A DNA stretch of 64,000 bases from Phragmites australis (taxonomy: Eukaryota > Streptophyta > Magnoliopsida > Poales > Poaceae), in contig NC_084921.1 of NCBI RefSeq assembly GCF_958298935.1, positions 3,172,001 to 3,236,000 on the forward strand, given 5' to 3'. Position 1 is the stretch's first letter. Each line of letters starts with the position of its first letter. Both the position numbers and the translations under genes were made by a program. This document shows positions 1-10,843 of this stretch, piece after piece. Under the pieces are notes generated by a model. That model did not search any database. It had not been told where the DNA came from and worked only from the letters and a program-made list of their open reading frames with translations.

Positions 1-151
1 GCTTAACCTTTCAGCAAATCTGAGTCTGTTCTTTTTTGCAGGACTTTATTAGACGATCCGACGCACGCGTAATAAGATGGCGATTGAGAAGACCTTTCTT
101 AACAAGCCAATTGATATCCTACTCAACTGTCTTTCTTGCTTGCAGAGGTAG

Positions 152-271
152 AAAATCTTGCTCAAGAAGAGCGACAAGGAGAAATGTGACTCAGCGCTAA
201 AACAGCTCGGGGATTGGTGCAATAGCTTCCATCTGAATCCACATATCCAATCCGATGTCTGGGAGCTTTAG
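152..271 (+). CDS. Possible terminal coding exon of an unidentified gene (truncated by window edge)
   Basis: A 39-codon open stretch ends at TAG 269-271 with a protein-like composition (it contains LKQLGDWCNSFHLNP). The same frame is open upstream from an ATG at 77 but is interrupted by TAG at 149-151. Either an intron ends at that AG, or this is a decayed gene. About 240 bases of 3' UTR-like sequence follow, with AATAAA at 515-520 and an A-rich stretch near 540. I do not recognise the protein family. The rest of the gene would lie left of the window. Low confidence. Confidence 0.3.
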   Translation, partial: KILLKKSDKEKCDSALKQLGDWCNSFHLNPHIQSDVWEL

Positions 272-514
272 CACCTCTCACCTCACCTTGATCACTGCCG
301 CTGATGTGCGCCTGTTGAGAAGCTGATGCTACTTATCTTCTCTATCGCTGCCTTTCTTGCATGTTTTTGTTAGAACCTGATATTTTGGGTTGGTCTAAGC
401 TTATGGGTGAGCTGTCTGTTACTTTATCCGATGTAACTGGCTATGCTTTAGTTGTTTGCTGATTTCCTCAGCATCACCTATTTTCCTTTCTTCTGTACTT
501 GTAAATTAGCTTTG

Positions 515-520
515 AATAAA
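515..520 (+). terminator. Poly(A) signal AATAAA
   Basis: A canonical AATAAA sits about 245 bases after the putative stop codon and about 20 bases before an A-rich tract, as expected for the 3' end of the left-edge transcript. Confidence 0.4.
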
Positions 521-540
521 AACCGAGTTAATCTTGTTTA

Positions 541-1369
541 AAAGAAAAAAATCTGCGGCCAGAGGCGATGCTAGCGCCGAAATGAAGGTGGCGCACCGCT
601 TCATTATATATCTAACACATACAATTTTCTACAATTGATACGAGCTTGTTACTAAGCAAAAATTTCCTTCACCCAACTCTCTAGCGTCGCCCCTGTATGC
701 GGCTGGATCTCGCTTCAACTTTGTCCTCGAAGCGGGGACTCCCACACCTTTTCTGTTTCTTATCATCCTTATGGGTTGGCCTGGCCTTGGTCCTGGTCCT
801 GGGAGGTGGGACCGTGGTGGCCCGGACTGCAAGTTGACGTGAGAAGGCGTCTCAGGTCAAACACTAACCATCTCGTGTATAATATCTGATGAGTGGTGAT
901 TAGGATATTCTGACAGTGACGCTATGTTGTCAGACATTTGTCGTCATTCATGCTTGGGAAAGACTCTGTCGGAGCGCAGATAGCGATGGTTTATCTTTGG
1001 TCGTCGAGATAAAGAACGGGTAGCAATATAGGTTGGAAAATAGAGATAGGATCAAAAAAAAGATAAAAACGAAAGTTAATGTAAATTGTGTTGGATTGAT
1101 TGGCTAATGATTTCAATCAATTATGATAATCTTCTATTTAAAGGGCGGCATGTTTTAGCCGTAAGGAATCGGGACTTCTAATTTAAACCGGACAATCTTA
1201 CAGATATGATTCGGTTATACCATCTAATCTCCAAACCTTCTATAACTGACATATCTTTCCTATTAAATCACGTAAGTTCTTCTATATCTATCCGAATATT
1301 TTTTATTGTGCAGTTCGGACTTTTTGAACTCGATTACCTTTTCGACTCGAACCACGTGCTTAAAATTCA
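541..1369. other. Intergenic, no supported gene
   Basis: No coding exon, RNA gene or intact transposon end is recognisable. The composition changes from GC-balanced to AT-rich near 1020. Small open frames here have no recognisable motif. Confidence 0.4.
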
Positions 1370-1740
1370 ATCAGCCACTACTCGGTCCGACCACCTGCTG
1401 CGAAAACTACATGTTCGAACTCGATCAGTCCTTCCACCTGCTCGGGGATGCTTATGTCCTTGGATTTGACCCATCATTGCTCAGTCTGACCACCTGCTCT
1501 GTCCAACATGCCCGAATTCAACCCGTTACTGCTCGGAGATACTCACGTGCTCGGATTCGGTCATTTGTTGCATTAGAGATGCTCATGTGCTCGAATTCGA
1601 CCGGTTACTGCTCGATCCGACCACCTGCTCGAACCCACTCAGAGATGCTTACATGCTCGGATTCGACCAACTGATGCTCGAAGACTGACTGCTCGATTCA
1701 ATGTGCTCGGACACCAACGTGCTCAAAATTATTTGGTCGG
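1370..1740. repeat. Degenerate TGCTCGGATTCGACC-type repeat tract
   Basis: Variants of two short motifs alternate irregularly: one like TGCTCGGATTCGACC, the other like ACTGCTCGGTCCGACCACC. There are at least eight recognisable copies, interspersed with GAGATGCTYA-type spacers. Such subterminal repeats are common in large DNA transposons and in some LTRs, but I see no element ends, so the class is unknown. Open frames across the tract are a by-product of the repeat. Confidence 0.6.
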
Positions 1741-2324
1741 AGACATTTGCCTGAAGATCACCCGATCGAGAATCATCAGCTTAGAGTCCATCTGGTCGGA
1801 GATCGCTTTCTAGAAACCTTCCTAATTGTAGACAATCTGCCCGACATTCTCCTAGTCAGAGACTCCCAGCTTGGATTCGATCAGCCCTCCAATTTTAACC
1901 TACTAGCGTATCAACCTGTGCGACTACACAGGCTAGAAATTTAGCATACAACTGAATTTTAGATATTTATGTTAATAATAATTGTATGCTAAGATACATC
2001 AGCTATTTATATTTAAATATTAGAATATAAAATATAAATGTAATTTTTATTCATAATATTGAAATCATATTTATTATTTGTGAATAGATCTAATTTATAA
2101 TTTTCATTTTATGTGTTATGCAAATTGATTTTTATTTGTTTCTTGATTTTTTGAAATTATTATTATTTTTAATATTGTCACCGTATCTCATATTATTTTT
2201 TTGAAATACATTATAAATTCTTTGATATTACTTTTATGTGATAATCCGTAATATGTTTGCGTTCTGTTGTTTTAATTTTGTAATATCTGATTACACGTAT
2301 ATTTAATTGGTATATTTTAATTGA

Positions 2325-2882
2325 TTTGGAAAAGTGTGTTTATTGCTAACGTAACTAAGTTGGAGTTTGCTAACGTAACCTTGTTAGACAAAGGATATCT
2401 ATAAAAAAAAGGAAAGATCAGGAAGGAAGTAGTCTTAGAGTTGGACTCTGATTTGTTTTTTAATCTTTTGTTTCTTCTGGTTGTTGATCTATGGTTACAG
2501 TTAGTCAATCAATTAATTCGACGGTCGGATGTTTTGCTTTTTTATGAGAATTTTTAGAATTTTTTTAGAATTAATGTGGAGGCATCAAAAGGAGCCTCCA
2601 ATTAGTAAGGGAATTAGAGGCTCCTTTTGATGCCTCCACATTAATCGTAAGAAAATCCTAGAAATTCTCATAAAAAAGCAAAACATCCAACCGTCGAATT
2701 GATTGATTGATTAATTGTAACCATGGATCAACAACCAGAAGAAATAAAAGATTAAAAAACAAATCATAGAGTCCAACTCTAAGATTACTTCTTGCCTTTT
2801 TTTTATAGATAACTTTTGTCCAACAAGATTACGTTAGTAAACTCCAACTTAGTTACGTTAGCAATCAACACACTTTCCAAAC
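2325..2882. mobile_element. Foldback (long inverted-repeat) element
   Basis: Two arms of about 270 bases form a near-perfect palindrome centred near 2604. The left arm begins TTTGGAAAAGTGTGTT and the right arm ends with its imperfect reverse complement at about 2881. The arms meet at a GGAGGCATCAAAAGGAGCCTCC motif region. There is no coding capacity. A transcript would fold into one long hairpin, so this could be a source of small RNAs (inference). It resembles a non-autonomous foldback MITE; I cannot assign a family. Confidence 0.8.
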
Positions 2883-2886
2883 AAAA

Positions 2887-3182
2887 GCTAACGTAACCTT
2901 GTTAGACAAAGGATATCTATAAAAATAAAGGAAAGATCAGGAAGGAAGTAGTCTTAGAGTTGGACTCTGATTTGTTTTTTAATCTTTTGTTTCTTCTGGT
3001 CGTTGATCTATGGTTACAGTTAGTCAATCAATCAATTCGACGGTCGGATGTTTTGCTTTTTTATGAGAATTTCTAGAATTTTTCTAGAATTAACGTGGAG
3101 GCATCAAAAGGAGCCTCCAATTAGTAACTAGAATTTTTCTAGAATTAACGTGGAGGCATCAAAAGGAGCCTCTAATTAGTAA
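2887..3182. repeat. Third, direct copy of the foldback arm with an internal 55-bp tandem duplication
   Basis: This copy starts at GCTAACGTAACCTTG and repeats the left arm of the neighbouring foldback element almost base for base. Its distal end carries a 55-bp tandem duplication (3073-3127 and 3128-3182) differing by about one base, each ending in the GGAGGCATC...AATTAGTAA block. The arrangement is arm, inverted arm, arm. Confidence 0.8.
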
Positions 3183-3591
3183 ATATAAGATAAGATATAA
3201 GATTCCTTGGACCCGACCAGTTTCGGTTTTTATTTTCTCATCTTCCTAACATCGAATGTTCCATTATGTTAAAGCTCCCAGGTCCGAGACTCTTCAATAT
3301 GTCAATTTCTGTCATGGACACTACGGAACATATCACTAACTAGCCACGTATCTCTAAAACCTTCTGGCCCACTTCACCTAGACCAAACAGCGAATTTCCT
3401 ATACGTTGGCGACGGTCTGACTGACGGACGAGGTCGGCCGGGGACTCGGCAAGGTTCCGAGACTGGCGGTGAATTACTAGGCCGGCTGCAGCTCACCAGA
3501 CCTTTTGCCGTTCGACAATGTGACACAGGACAGAGACTGCTGGTTTCAACGAGCGAGAAGAGGCTCCAGAAGAATACTCCTCGTTTCTTCG

Positions 3592-3599
3592 GCATATCC
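3592..3599 (+). promoter_or_regulatory. P1BS (PHR1-binding) motif
   Basis: GCATATCC matches the palindromic consensus GNATATNC bound by PHR1-type Myb factors under phosphate starvation. It lies about 60 bases upstream of a TATA box and about 160 bases upstream of the miR399-like hairpin, where known MIR399 genes carry this element. A near match (GCATATCA) follows at 3614-3621. Confidence 0.6.
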
Positions 3600-3654
3600 T
3601 CCCCAGGCCCTCGGCATATCAATGCGATAGCTTCTGCGCACGTTGCCGGACGGC

Positions 3655-3661
3655 TATAAAT
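3655..3661 (+). promoter_or_regulatory. TATA box of the MIR399-like gene
   Basis: TATAAAT lies about 85 bases upstream of the base of the hairpin, in a GC-rich setting, which predicts a transcription start near 3685-3690. The order P1BS, TATA box, hairpin is coherent. Confidence 0.6.
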
Positions 3662-3740
3662 TTGCTGCACAGGCGAAGAGCCGATCGAGGCATGGCTACG
3701 AAGCAGGCTCAGCTGCATCGAGAAATTAAGAACCTGGGGG

Positions 3741-3858
3741 GCTTGTGAATGACAGTGCAGTGCTCCCTCGGCAGAGCGGAAGGCCGGCGAAGCACCTTCA
3801 GCAGTGCAGCTTGCCGATCTGCCGAGGGAGAGCTGCCCTGCCATTCAACGCCGCAAGC
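3741..3858 (+). ncRNA. MIR399: MIR399-type microRNA precursor
   Basis: The stem-loop has a predicted mature 21-mer on the 3' arm at 3820-3840 (TGCCGAGGGAGAG...CCCTG). This matches the miR399 pattern TGCCAAAGGAGAG...CCCTG except for G instead of A at positions 5 and 7. The 5' arm at 3755-3775 forms the star strand. Over the 21-base duplex (3753-3773 with 3820-3840) I count two mismatches and one G:U pair, and pairing continues outward (GCTTG, TGAATG) and inward (CGG/CCG). miR399 silences PHO2, the E2 conjugase that limits phosphate uptake, and is induced by phosphate starvation. The two substitutions would turn A:U into G:U pairs against a PHO2 site (inference). The upstream P1BS and TATA box support a real gene. 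A 156-codon antisense frame over the region is not supported. Confidence 0.75.
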
Positions 3859-4720
3859 AGCATAACCAACCTTCTCTACCCTGCTTTTTTTACTGGCTAC
3901 CGTCTTGTGGTAGAACAGTAGACTAGTTGAGGTGGTCTGCTTCCGGCAAACGCTTCAAAGGCTATATTATCTTGGACAGATCGTTGGTGGTAAAAATGCT
4001 GATGGAGCAGTCTAATGTCGGTTATCATAGAAAGCCCTTATCTCATGGCACATTAATATTAGACAACATGGGCATTATATTTCATCCTCAAACAATTAAT
4101 ATATACCCTCAGTGTTCACTACAGGAACTGCAGACACGTATTTAAGAGATGCTCTCCTGGAGCATTATTCAGGTGAATTGAGGTTTAACTGAACACACAC
4201 GGACCATACAACCGTACAAGTCTCTATAAAACAGTGTAACTCATCGGCTCTGGTATTTAAGCGGGTAGTTCAATAACCACAGATAGAATTGTCTAAAGAT
4301 CATTATAGAATATTCAATCCCTGTGATCCAAAGTCCTTACACTTGGCTTTTGCTTCATACAAGAAGCAATACAAGTCAACCACCACCCAGCAATCAGGTA
4401 CATTATGCAATGGACTAGAGAGAGCAAAGATTTACCCTTCCAAAACTTCTGCAGAATGATTACTTTGTTTCAACAGAACAACAAAGAAGGCAACAATTTA
4501 ACCACAAACCATATACAGGTCATTCATGAAAAGGTAAGTAACACATCTGTTTTTACATCCCACTAGACTCATGTATCAAGTATAGACTTCCGCAGTTATA
4601 ACTTATTACATGCACATGAGATGGTTCGCACCATTGCAGAAGCTTAGAGATCATATGGCATCCCATTTGACAAGAATATTACATGGCAAGGCATCATGGA
4701 AGCGCTACATTTCCACTGAC
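3859..4720. other. Intergenic, no supported gene
   Basis: This contains the presumed 3' part of the MIR399 primary transcript and AT-rich spacer. No exon, tRNA or transposon end is recognised. Confidence 0.4.
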
Positions 4721-4724
4721 AACT

Positions 4725-5300
4725 GGTAGAATTATTGGGGCGGGTTTATGTAATAATTTCTAATAAATTTTAAAGGTCTATATTGTGAAGAGGTGACACA
4801 CGTTGAGACCCACCCTCAATTAGTACTATATTACTAATGGAGGTAGATGTGGGGGATTTTCTTCCTATATATATGTAAGGATCCCTACCTCATTGGGTAC
4901 ACAAATAATATAGACTGCTAATTGAGAGTAGCTCTAAAATTAGAAACACTCTCATTACGTGAGTCTATATAAAAGTTAGGGTTTTTACCTCTTTCTCTTT
5001 CTATTGCGTTGCCGTTGTAGTCTACTCTGTTCCGGCGTCAGCATGCACCGGCAACCAGGAGAGCAGGTCTCCAAAACCCTCGCTCTTGAGATCTTGCATC
5101 AGGAGATGGCGAATAAGGTTTTTGGGAAACGCTCCGCACGACTGCTCAAGTTCTTCACCATAGCTCATCTTCCTGATTGCTTGGGCGCTGCTCGCTGTCA
5201 TCATCAGCAGGATCGATCGTGCCGTCAACACGGTTCAACCAGCATCTTCAGCAATCTCCACAGCGCAGGACCAATACGTAAAAACCATATTACTCGTACT
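4725..5300 (+). mobile_element. Copia-like LTR fragment
   Basis: The tract has the layout of a copia LTR: a promoter-like part with TATATATATG at about 4865, a 'ggatccctacctcattgggtacac' type segment, then a GC-rich part with CACCGGCAACCAGGAGAGCAG and GATAAG-like GCGAATAAGGTTTTTGGGAAACG. I recall these from grass copia LTRs and leaders. No pol gene follows. Directly downstream lies the truncated WDR53-like pseudogene, so the insertion may have removed that gene's 5' half. The exact ends are not determined. Confidence 0.45.
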
Positions 5301-5498
5301 TTATTTCCTGTGGTTCCTAATTTTAAGTATAGTAAATCTAGGCATATGTAATGCTTTCATACAAATATCTAAATTATGCTCTGATAATGTGAACATGTTA
5401 GTTTATTCTTAATTTGAAGGTGTATGATCCAACTTACTATTATGTCGCCTGTGCCTTGGTTTCTCATCAGTAACATGATTACAGTGGTTTTCTTGTAG

Positions 5499-7970
5499 GG
5501 ACCTCAATCAAAGCCATTAGAGACATAGCTACAATAGAGATGAAATCAATCAGGTAGTATGCTACAATGCCACTCTATAAAAATTGCTTTATTTTAGTTT
5601 GAACTGATGCCGGGACACTCTGTACTTTCTCTTACAATTTAACTATAGGCTTTATGCTAACACTGGATCGCGCCAAAGATTCAGATTCTGATAGTTCTAC
5701 ATTTGATGCAGATTGCAATCAGCTCTAAAGGTTTTCTTGCTGCTTCAGATGACAGTGGGGATGTTAAGGTATAGAAGATGTTGGAAATGTATGAGCATAA
5801 ATGTTGAAGACTATCGCACATGTATCTATCATTTTGTAACAAATATGAAGTATCAAGTGCTCCAGATTTCAGTATTGGCTCTCTTGAGTTTGTCACATGA
5901 AAATGTTGAAAGAGTGTGCAAACCTGTAGGCATTGCAGTGCTGCTACAAGTAAATTTGAATAAAAATTATTTTGACTATAAAAATATATTTTATAGGACC
6001 AATAAAACAAATTCTAGGGTACACTATTTTTCTAGCTTTAAGTGATGAAATATTGTATAGCAGTTCTGTTGGAATGTTCTTTTGAAACAACACAAATGCT
6101 GCACTTAAGGTTAGACACAAGCTGCACATGTTAGGACTTAGGAACATCAAATTGTTTGTCATTATGGGTTCAAATTAATCGCCTTGTATGTTTCTTCGTT
6201 TTGAAACCAAGAAATATTATATAATTTTTTTTTTTTGAAGCAGAAGTGGATTGATAGATGGTTTAAGAACTGGAGTGAAACAGATCATCAAGTTAGAAGA
6301 ATAATATGTGCAACACATTGATAGGCACAATTAGTCTTGTACTCTTATTCAATGATTTCGTTCTTGAGAAGTTCCACATTGATAGCCTGTATAAAAGATT
6401 GAGGGAAGCCCACACAAGTGTATCCTTATGTGGTGTGACTGGATGGTTTTGATGATATTTCTTCGGATAACAGTGCTCCACTTTATGTTTAAAATTTTTA
6501 CCACGATCCGCAGATCAATCTTTTCATCTTCATGCAGCCTGTATATCAGTTATATCAGTTGTTCCTTAGTTATCTTTCTACAGATTTGCAGCAGCGTATA
6601 ATTCATTCCTTGGAGACCTTGGACAGGTTGGTGCCATCGTTTATTTTTTCCCTGTTTTGTTTGGCTTACTCTTGTTGCTCCCTTTTGTTGTCAACTCAAC
6701 TGATTAGGGAGCAAATACTATATATTTTTCTTGGATTTTTTTATTCTAAATTTGCAATGTTATTTATCCTCACAAATAGATAAATTTCATTTGGCAGCAA
6801 TCACTGGCCTTGATTCAAAGCTAGCTGCATGGGATTTCTCCAAAGGGCGGACACTATTTTCTATTGATCACGGTACCTCTTTTTTCTACTGAAGGCCTGT
6901 GAACGGCTTACATTACTTAAGCTGCTCCAAGTTCTATTTATGTCTTGGCCTTGATTATAAAGTATCCTGACAGTTCCTAGGGGGTCTCATATAATTTGCT
7001 TTAAGCATGGTAAATGCAGCCCATGTATGCCTATCAGAAAGTGGGTTCACCTCGCTTTACATAGTGAAAAGAAAAAAGTTTATGTTGATCCATTGCAAAG
7101 CTGTATGCACTATTATTTTTCACCTCAAAATACTCTCCAATTTGGATCAATCGGCACAATAATTTATATTGATTTTCAGGATCACCTGAATTGCAAAATG
7201 GTAGTTCTTCCAGTAGCACAGGGCAATGTTTCAACCCTGCTTTTGTTCATTCGGTAGCAGTTTCTGAAGAGGGCATTTTGGGAGGGTTGTACAAAGTTTG
7301 TGCTGTTGCAAGGGGGGATGGTGCTGTTGACGTAGTTGATCTCGAATATGAACTGGCCCCTGCAAAATCAAAAGGATCTTCTCGGGCGGTGGGTTCAAGA
7401 GTTCAAAAGGACCTGATCTTGGAGATGGAAGCAGTAATCAAAGTCAAGTGAAAAAGATCCATCATGATTTTACGATGGGTGGCCATACTGCAGCTGTGTC
7501 TTGCGTCTAAGTCCTTTCATTCTGCTGATGTATCTATCACTTACACATCTCAATTTTAACTAATCAGCTCCTTAACAGAGCATTTTCAGCATTTGGTGAG
7601 AAGGGGAAGCTCCTTGTTTCAGGTGGCAATGATGCATCATTAAAGCTATGGGATTGGTCCAAAGGATTTTCTTTTGAAACAAACAACAATGGTGAATTGG
7701 CATTGGATATTGATGTGAAGAAAAATGTCACAACTGGATCTCCAATTTTGTGAAAGCTATTGTCTCTGGTTATTATATGCACAGTTCAGAACAAAATATA
7801 GAGGTCTAATAAAGTTTGTTGTTTTAAAAAAAAAGGTTCTAAGTCTCAGTAAAATGCTGACCTGTGATCCACGTCTTGGCAGGTAAATTGGTTGTGTACT
7901 ACTCCAACTGATTCAGATAACCTGATTGTGTGATACATCGAAGGTGGTCAAAGTATATAATTTCCCATAG
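5499..7970 (+). pseudogene. WDR53: WDR53-like WD40-repeat pseudogene, 5'-truncated, introns retained
   Basis: Exon remnants of a plant WDR53-type WD40 protein occur in order with splice sites largely kept: 5499-5553 (GPQSKPLET, then a frameshift before YNRDEINQ), 5712-5768 (ISSKGFLAASDDSGDVK), 6584-6626 (CSSV, stop, FIPWRPWT), 6798-6872 (AITGLDSKLAAWDFSKGR), 7180-7505 (a frameshift near 7400, ending HTAAVSC), 7579-7726 (FGEKGKLLVSGGNDASLKLWDW) and 7883-7970 (VNWLCTTPTDSDNLIV, frameshift, TSKVVKVYNFP, stop). There is at least one internal stop and three frameshifts, and the 7505 donor is lost. The N-terminal WD repeats are missing. Because introns are retained, this is a decayed genomic copy and not a retrocopy. 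Confidence 0.85.
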
Positions 7971-8474
7971 ATGGAGCAATATTTGGCCTCATCTTATCGG
8001 ACAATTTTCTGAAGGAGTGAATGTTGCCTGACCATCATTGTCAAGTTGGCCCCGACTCTGGTGTCCTGAGATGTGAAGCCAAGCCCACCGCAGCTAGATA
8101 TGTGAAGTGATAATCCAATATTATTGGTTAGTTCTTTGCATTATCAGTTGTGGGACTGAAAGGATCCGCTAAACTATTTATAATTTTCAGTCAGGATAAA
8201 TCTTTCTTTGCTGTGACATTTTTGTACTTCGATAGACTGCTAGCTAGACTCGGCATGTATATCTTTGTTGTATAGTGAAATGAATTTATTGTTGTGGGAA
8301 AAAGCTTGTTTGTGCTGGCAGACATGATTTTCATTTAAAGATGTTGAAATGTGTTTATCTTTTTATTTATTTTCATTTCTATAGGTAACAGTTGTTTCTT
8401 GAACACACGAAATTGTTGTTTCTTACAAAGGCATTCTGCCGCAATGCTCTGATGTCATTCTCTTCATATTGTAT

Positions 8475-9268
8475 AGGGAAAAATACAAAAATCCTCCCAA
8501 AAATCACTTGGATTTTGACTTTCATCCTCAGAAGTTGTTTTTGTTGCAAAAACCCCTAAAAAAATTCGGCTTTGTTACAAAACCACCCAAAAATTAAAAA
8601 AAAATCACAAAAATTCTAAAAAAAACTAGAGACAATTTTAAGACATTTTGTGAATTTTTTTTCGAAAATAATATCCTTTACTTCATATTTCATGGAGATG
8701 AAGTTTGAAAAAAAAATATGCAGCTCATTTATTAATTCGAGTTAAATGTATAGTTAATTATTTACTAATTCAAAAATCATGAAACTAATTTTTTTAATCT
8801 TCTTACATGATCCTCTATCTTCTAAAAATACATGAAATCTTGAAATAGTTATTGTAACATGCAGGATTGAGTAAATGTGTAGCAGATAGATTAATTCATA
8901 ACTAATCCATAACACCTAAAATTAGTCAAAGCACTTTTATTAGTTTACTTAAACAATGATTTGTGTAGGAAAAATAATGATAGAGATGACAAAGTTAAAA
9001 TAACATGAGTTAATAAATGAGCTGCACGTTTTTTTTTCAAACTTCCTCTCCGTGAAATATGATGCAAAGGATATTATTTTTGAAAAAAAAAATCACATAA
9101 GGCCTTAAAATTGTCTCTAGTTTTTTTAGAATTTTTTTGTGATTTTTTTTTTTTGAATTTGGGGGGTGTGTTTGCAACAAGCCAAACTTTGGGGGGGTTG
9201 CAAAAAACAACTTTTGAAGGGAAAGTTAAAATCCAAATGACTTTTGAGAGGTTTTTTACATTTTTCCT
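8475..9268. mobile_element. Foldback MITE, copy 1
   Basis: The element begins AGGGAAAAATACAAAA and ends with the imperfect complement ...TTTTTCCT. Long inverted arms (about 230 bases) contain C-rich then T-rich tracts, ACTAGAGACAATTTTAAG and GAGCTGCA...TTATTAA. TTGTA flanks both sides, a likely target duplication. It has no coding capacity. A second copy in opposite internal orientation lies at 27295-28127. Apparent open frames are artefacts. Confidence 0.8.
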
Positions 9269-10243
9269 ATTGTAAATGCAAATCAGAGTCCGTATGCACA
9301 TGTGCTATGAACAAACTATGGTGCTACTAGTAGCAACATATGTAGGCTGGTATGAACAAACTACAGTCACATGATTGATGTTTTCTCCACCAGTACCCTC
9401 TCAAGAGCACCGGCCTTCTTCGGAGTGATGGAATCTGTTTGGATCTCTTAGAATGTTCTCTCTGTTGTGCATCTCGGATATGAGTTTGGCAGCCTCATGG
9501 CAGTGACTGCAAAGTCTTGTATCCATGGGAGCAGGTTTCAAATTTTGCCGCAATATGTCGTGATTCCATTGCAATTTAGTTTGCTTGCTTGTAATGGATA
9601 GCTTTCTGGATTAGGTTGTCCATTTGCTCTTTACCCCCCTGATATTTTTAGGAGGGTATTTTTGCATATTTTCCTGGCCTGTATCATTTATCATTTGCAT
9701 ATGGTGACTGGTGAGGAAGTGGATCGAAGCAGCACCAGCACCAAATTGTTTCCACTGAAGACCAGGAGGTTTTCTTCTGCTCTTATTTGGGTGGAGCAAA
9801 GAGAGGGACGAAATGGGAGGCATTCTTGCCGCATCACCTAATCTCTCCAAAAAATTTCCAAATTCCAAAAGACCGCCTTCCCAGGATCATTTGCTCTTCA
9901 CAAAGCTGACTGGAAAAGGCATTTTCACTTGGCAATTTGTAATTTTCCTTTACCAATGAAAGGCAGCGCCCCTGCCATTTGCTTCAAAAAAAAAAAAACT
10001 TAGCAAATTGTATGTCTGAATGTGTTCATCAGTGCTATTCTTGGCAGATTTCATGATGATGACATTAGACTTTGCAGCATCTCTCATCTTGATCTTTGCT
10101 AAACAGAATAGAATTGTGCAAAAACAACAGCATGCATGTATCAACACCTGACTGAAACTGCATTTAACTGCACATCATAACAAAATGAAACTGGGGGCTC
10201 AGCACTCTGTTGGTGCGCCCACTGAACTTGGTAGAACTTGCAG
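9269..10243. other. Intergenic / upstream region of the Rho_N gene
   Basis: No confirmed exon. An ATG-initiated frame at 9813-9959 (starting MGGILAASPNLSKKFPN, rich in Ser and Lys like a transit peptide) could be a lost first exon of the downstream gene, but I cannot find a donor giving the right splice phase. Confidence 0.35.
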
Positions 10244-10843
10244 ATGTGCTCCTCTTCTGTTCTCCACGGCCAGGCTTTTCGCGCTCATTTTGTGCGCCAA
10301 TCGTCAGATCAGAAGCCAACAGGGCTGCGTCGCCAAGGACGGTCAGAAAGCATAGCAAAGAGGAGCTTATTGCGTTCTTCAGCGGCATTCAGACCTCCAT
10401 TGCCGACAGCACGCCTAAAGCTTCCAGGAGGACGAGGAAGCGATCGCCTGACCCGTTTGAAGAGGTTGAAAAGAGGAAGCAGTCATATGGTATGTGGTAA
10501 CGTTGATCTTGCCATTTTTTGCATGAGCAGAACACTGGAGTAGCATTCTAAAATTGCCATTTGCAAATTGCCACTTTGATAGTTTGAACTCATCAGAGCT
10601 CATCATTCCTGCTATAAGCATACCAAACGAGGAACATGCTATTTTGTTTTCTCACTCTAGATCACATTTTCTGGCATAGGCGATGGCGGCACTGATGATG
10701 TTTCAGAGGAACACGGAAAGGTAGTAAATCTTGATGATATGAAGGTGGCTGAGCTGAGAGAACTGGCGAGGGCGAGAAGGATGAGGGGTTACTCGAAGCT
10801 AAAGAAGGGTGAGCTGATTGATCGTTTGAAAGGGCTTATGTAA
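10244..10843 (+). CDS. Rho termination factor N-terminal (Rho_N)-domain protein, 5' exon(s) not found
   Basis: Two exons are clear: 10244-10489 and 10680-10843 (donor G|GTATGT, acceptor CATAG|GC, TAA at 10841). The second exon ends with a Rho_N/SAP-like helix-loop-helix (LDDMKVAELRELARARRMR...YSKLKKGELIDRL), a fold that binds nucleic acid in plant plastid RHON1 and BP-73-type proteins. The first exon encodes a basic, Ser-rich linker with VRKHSKEELIAFFSGIQTSI and RRTRKRSPDPFEE. The frame runs back through an acceptor (CTTGCAG|AT at 10243) with no ATG, so at least one upstream exon, probably with a transit peptide, is missing or unrecognised. The gene could be intact or 5'-truncated. Confidence 0.65.

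Noticed and set aside
3374..3844. 156-codon open frame on the minus strand
   Set aside because: Antisense to the MIR399-like hairpin and its promoter; no recognisable motif, low-complexity Ser/Pro/Arg composition.
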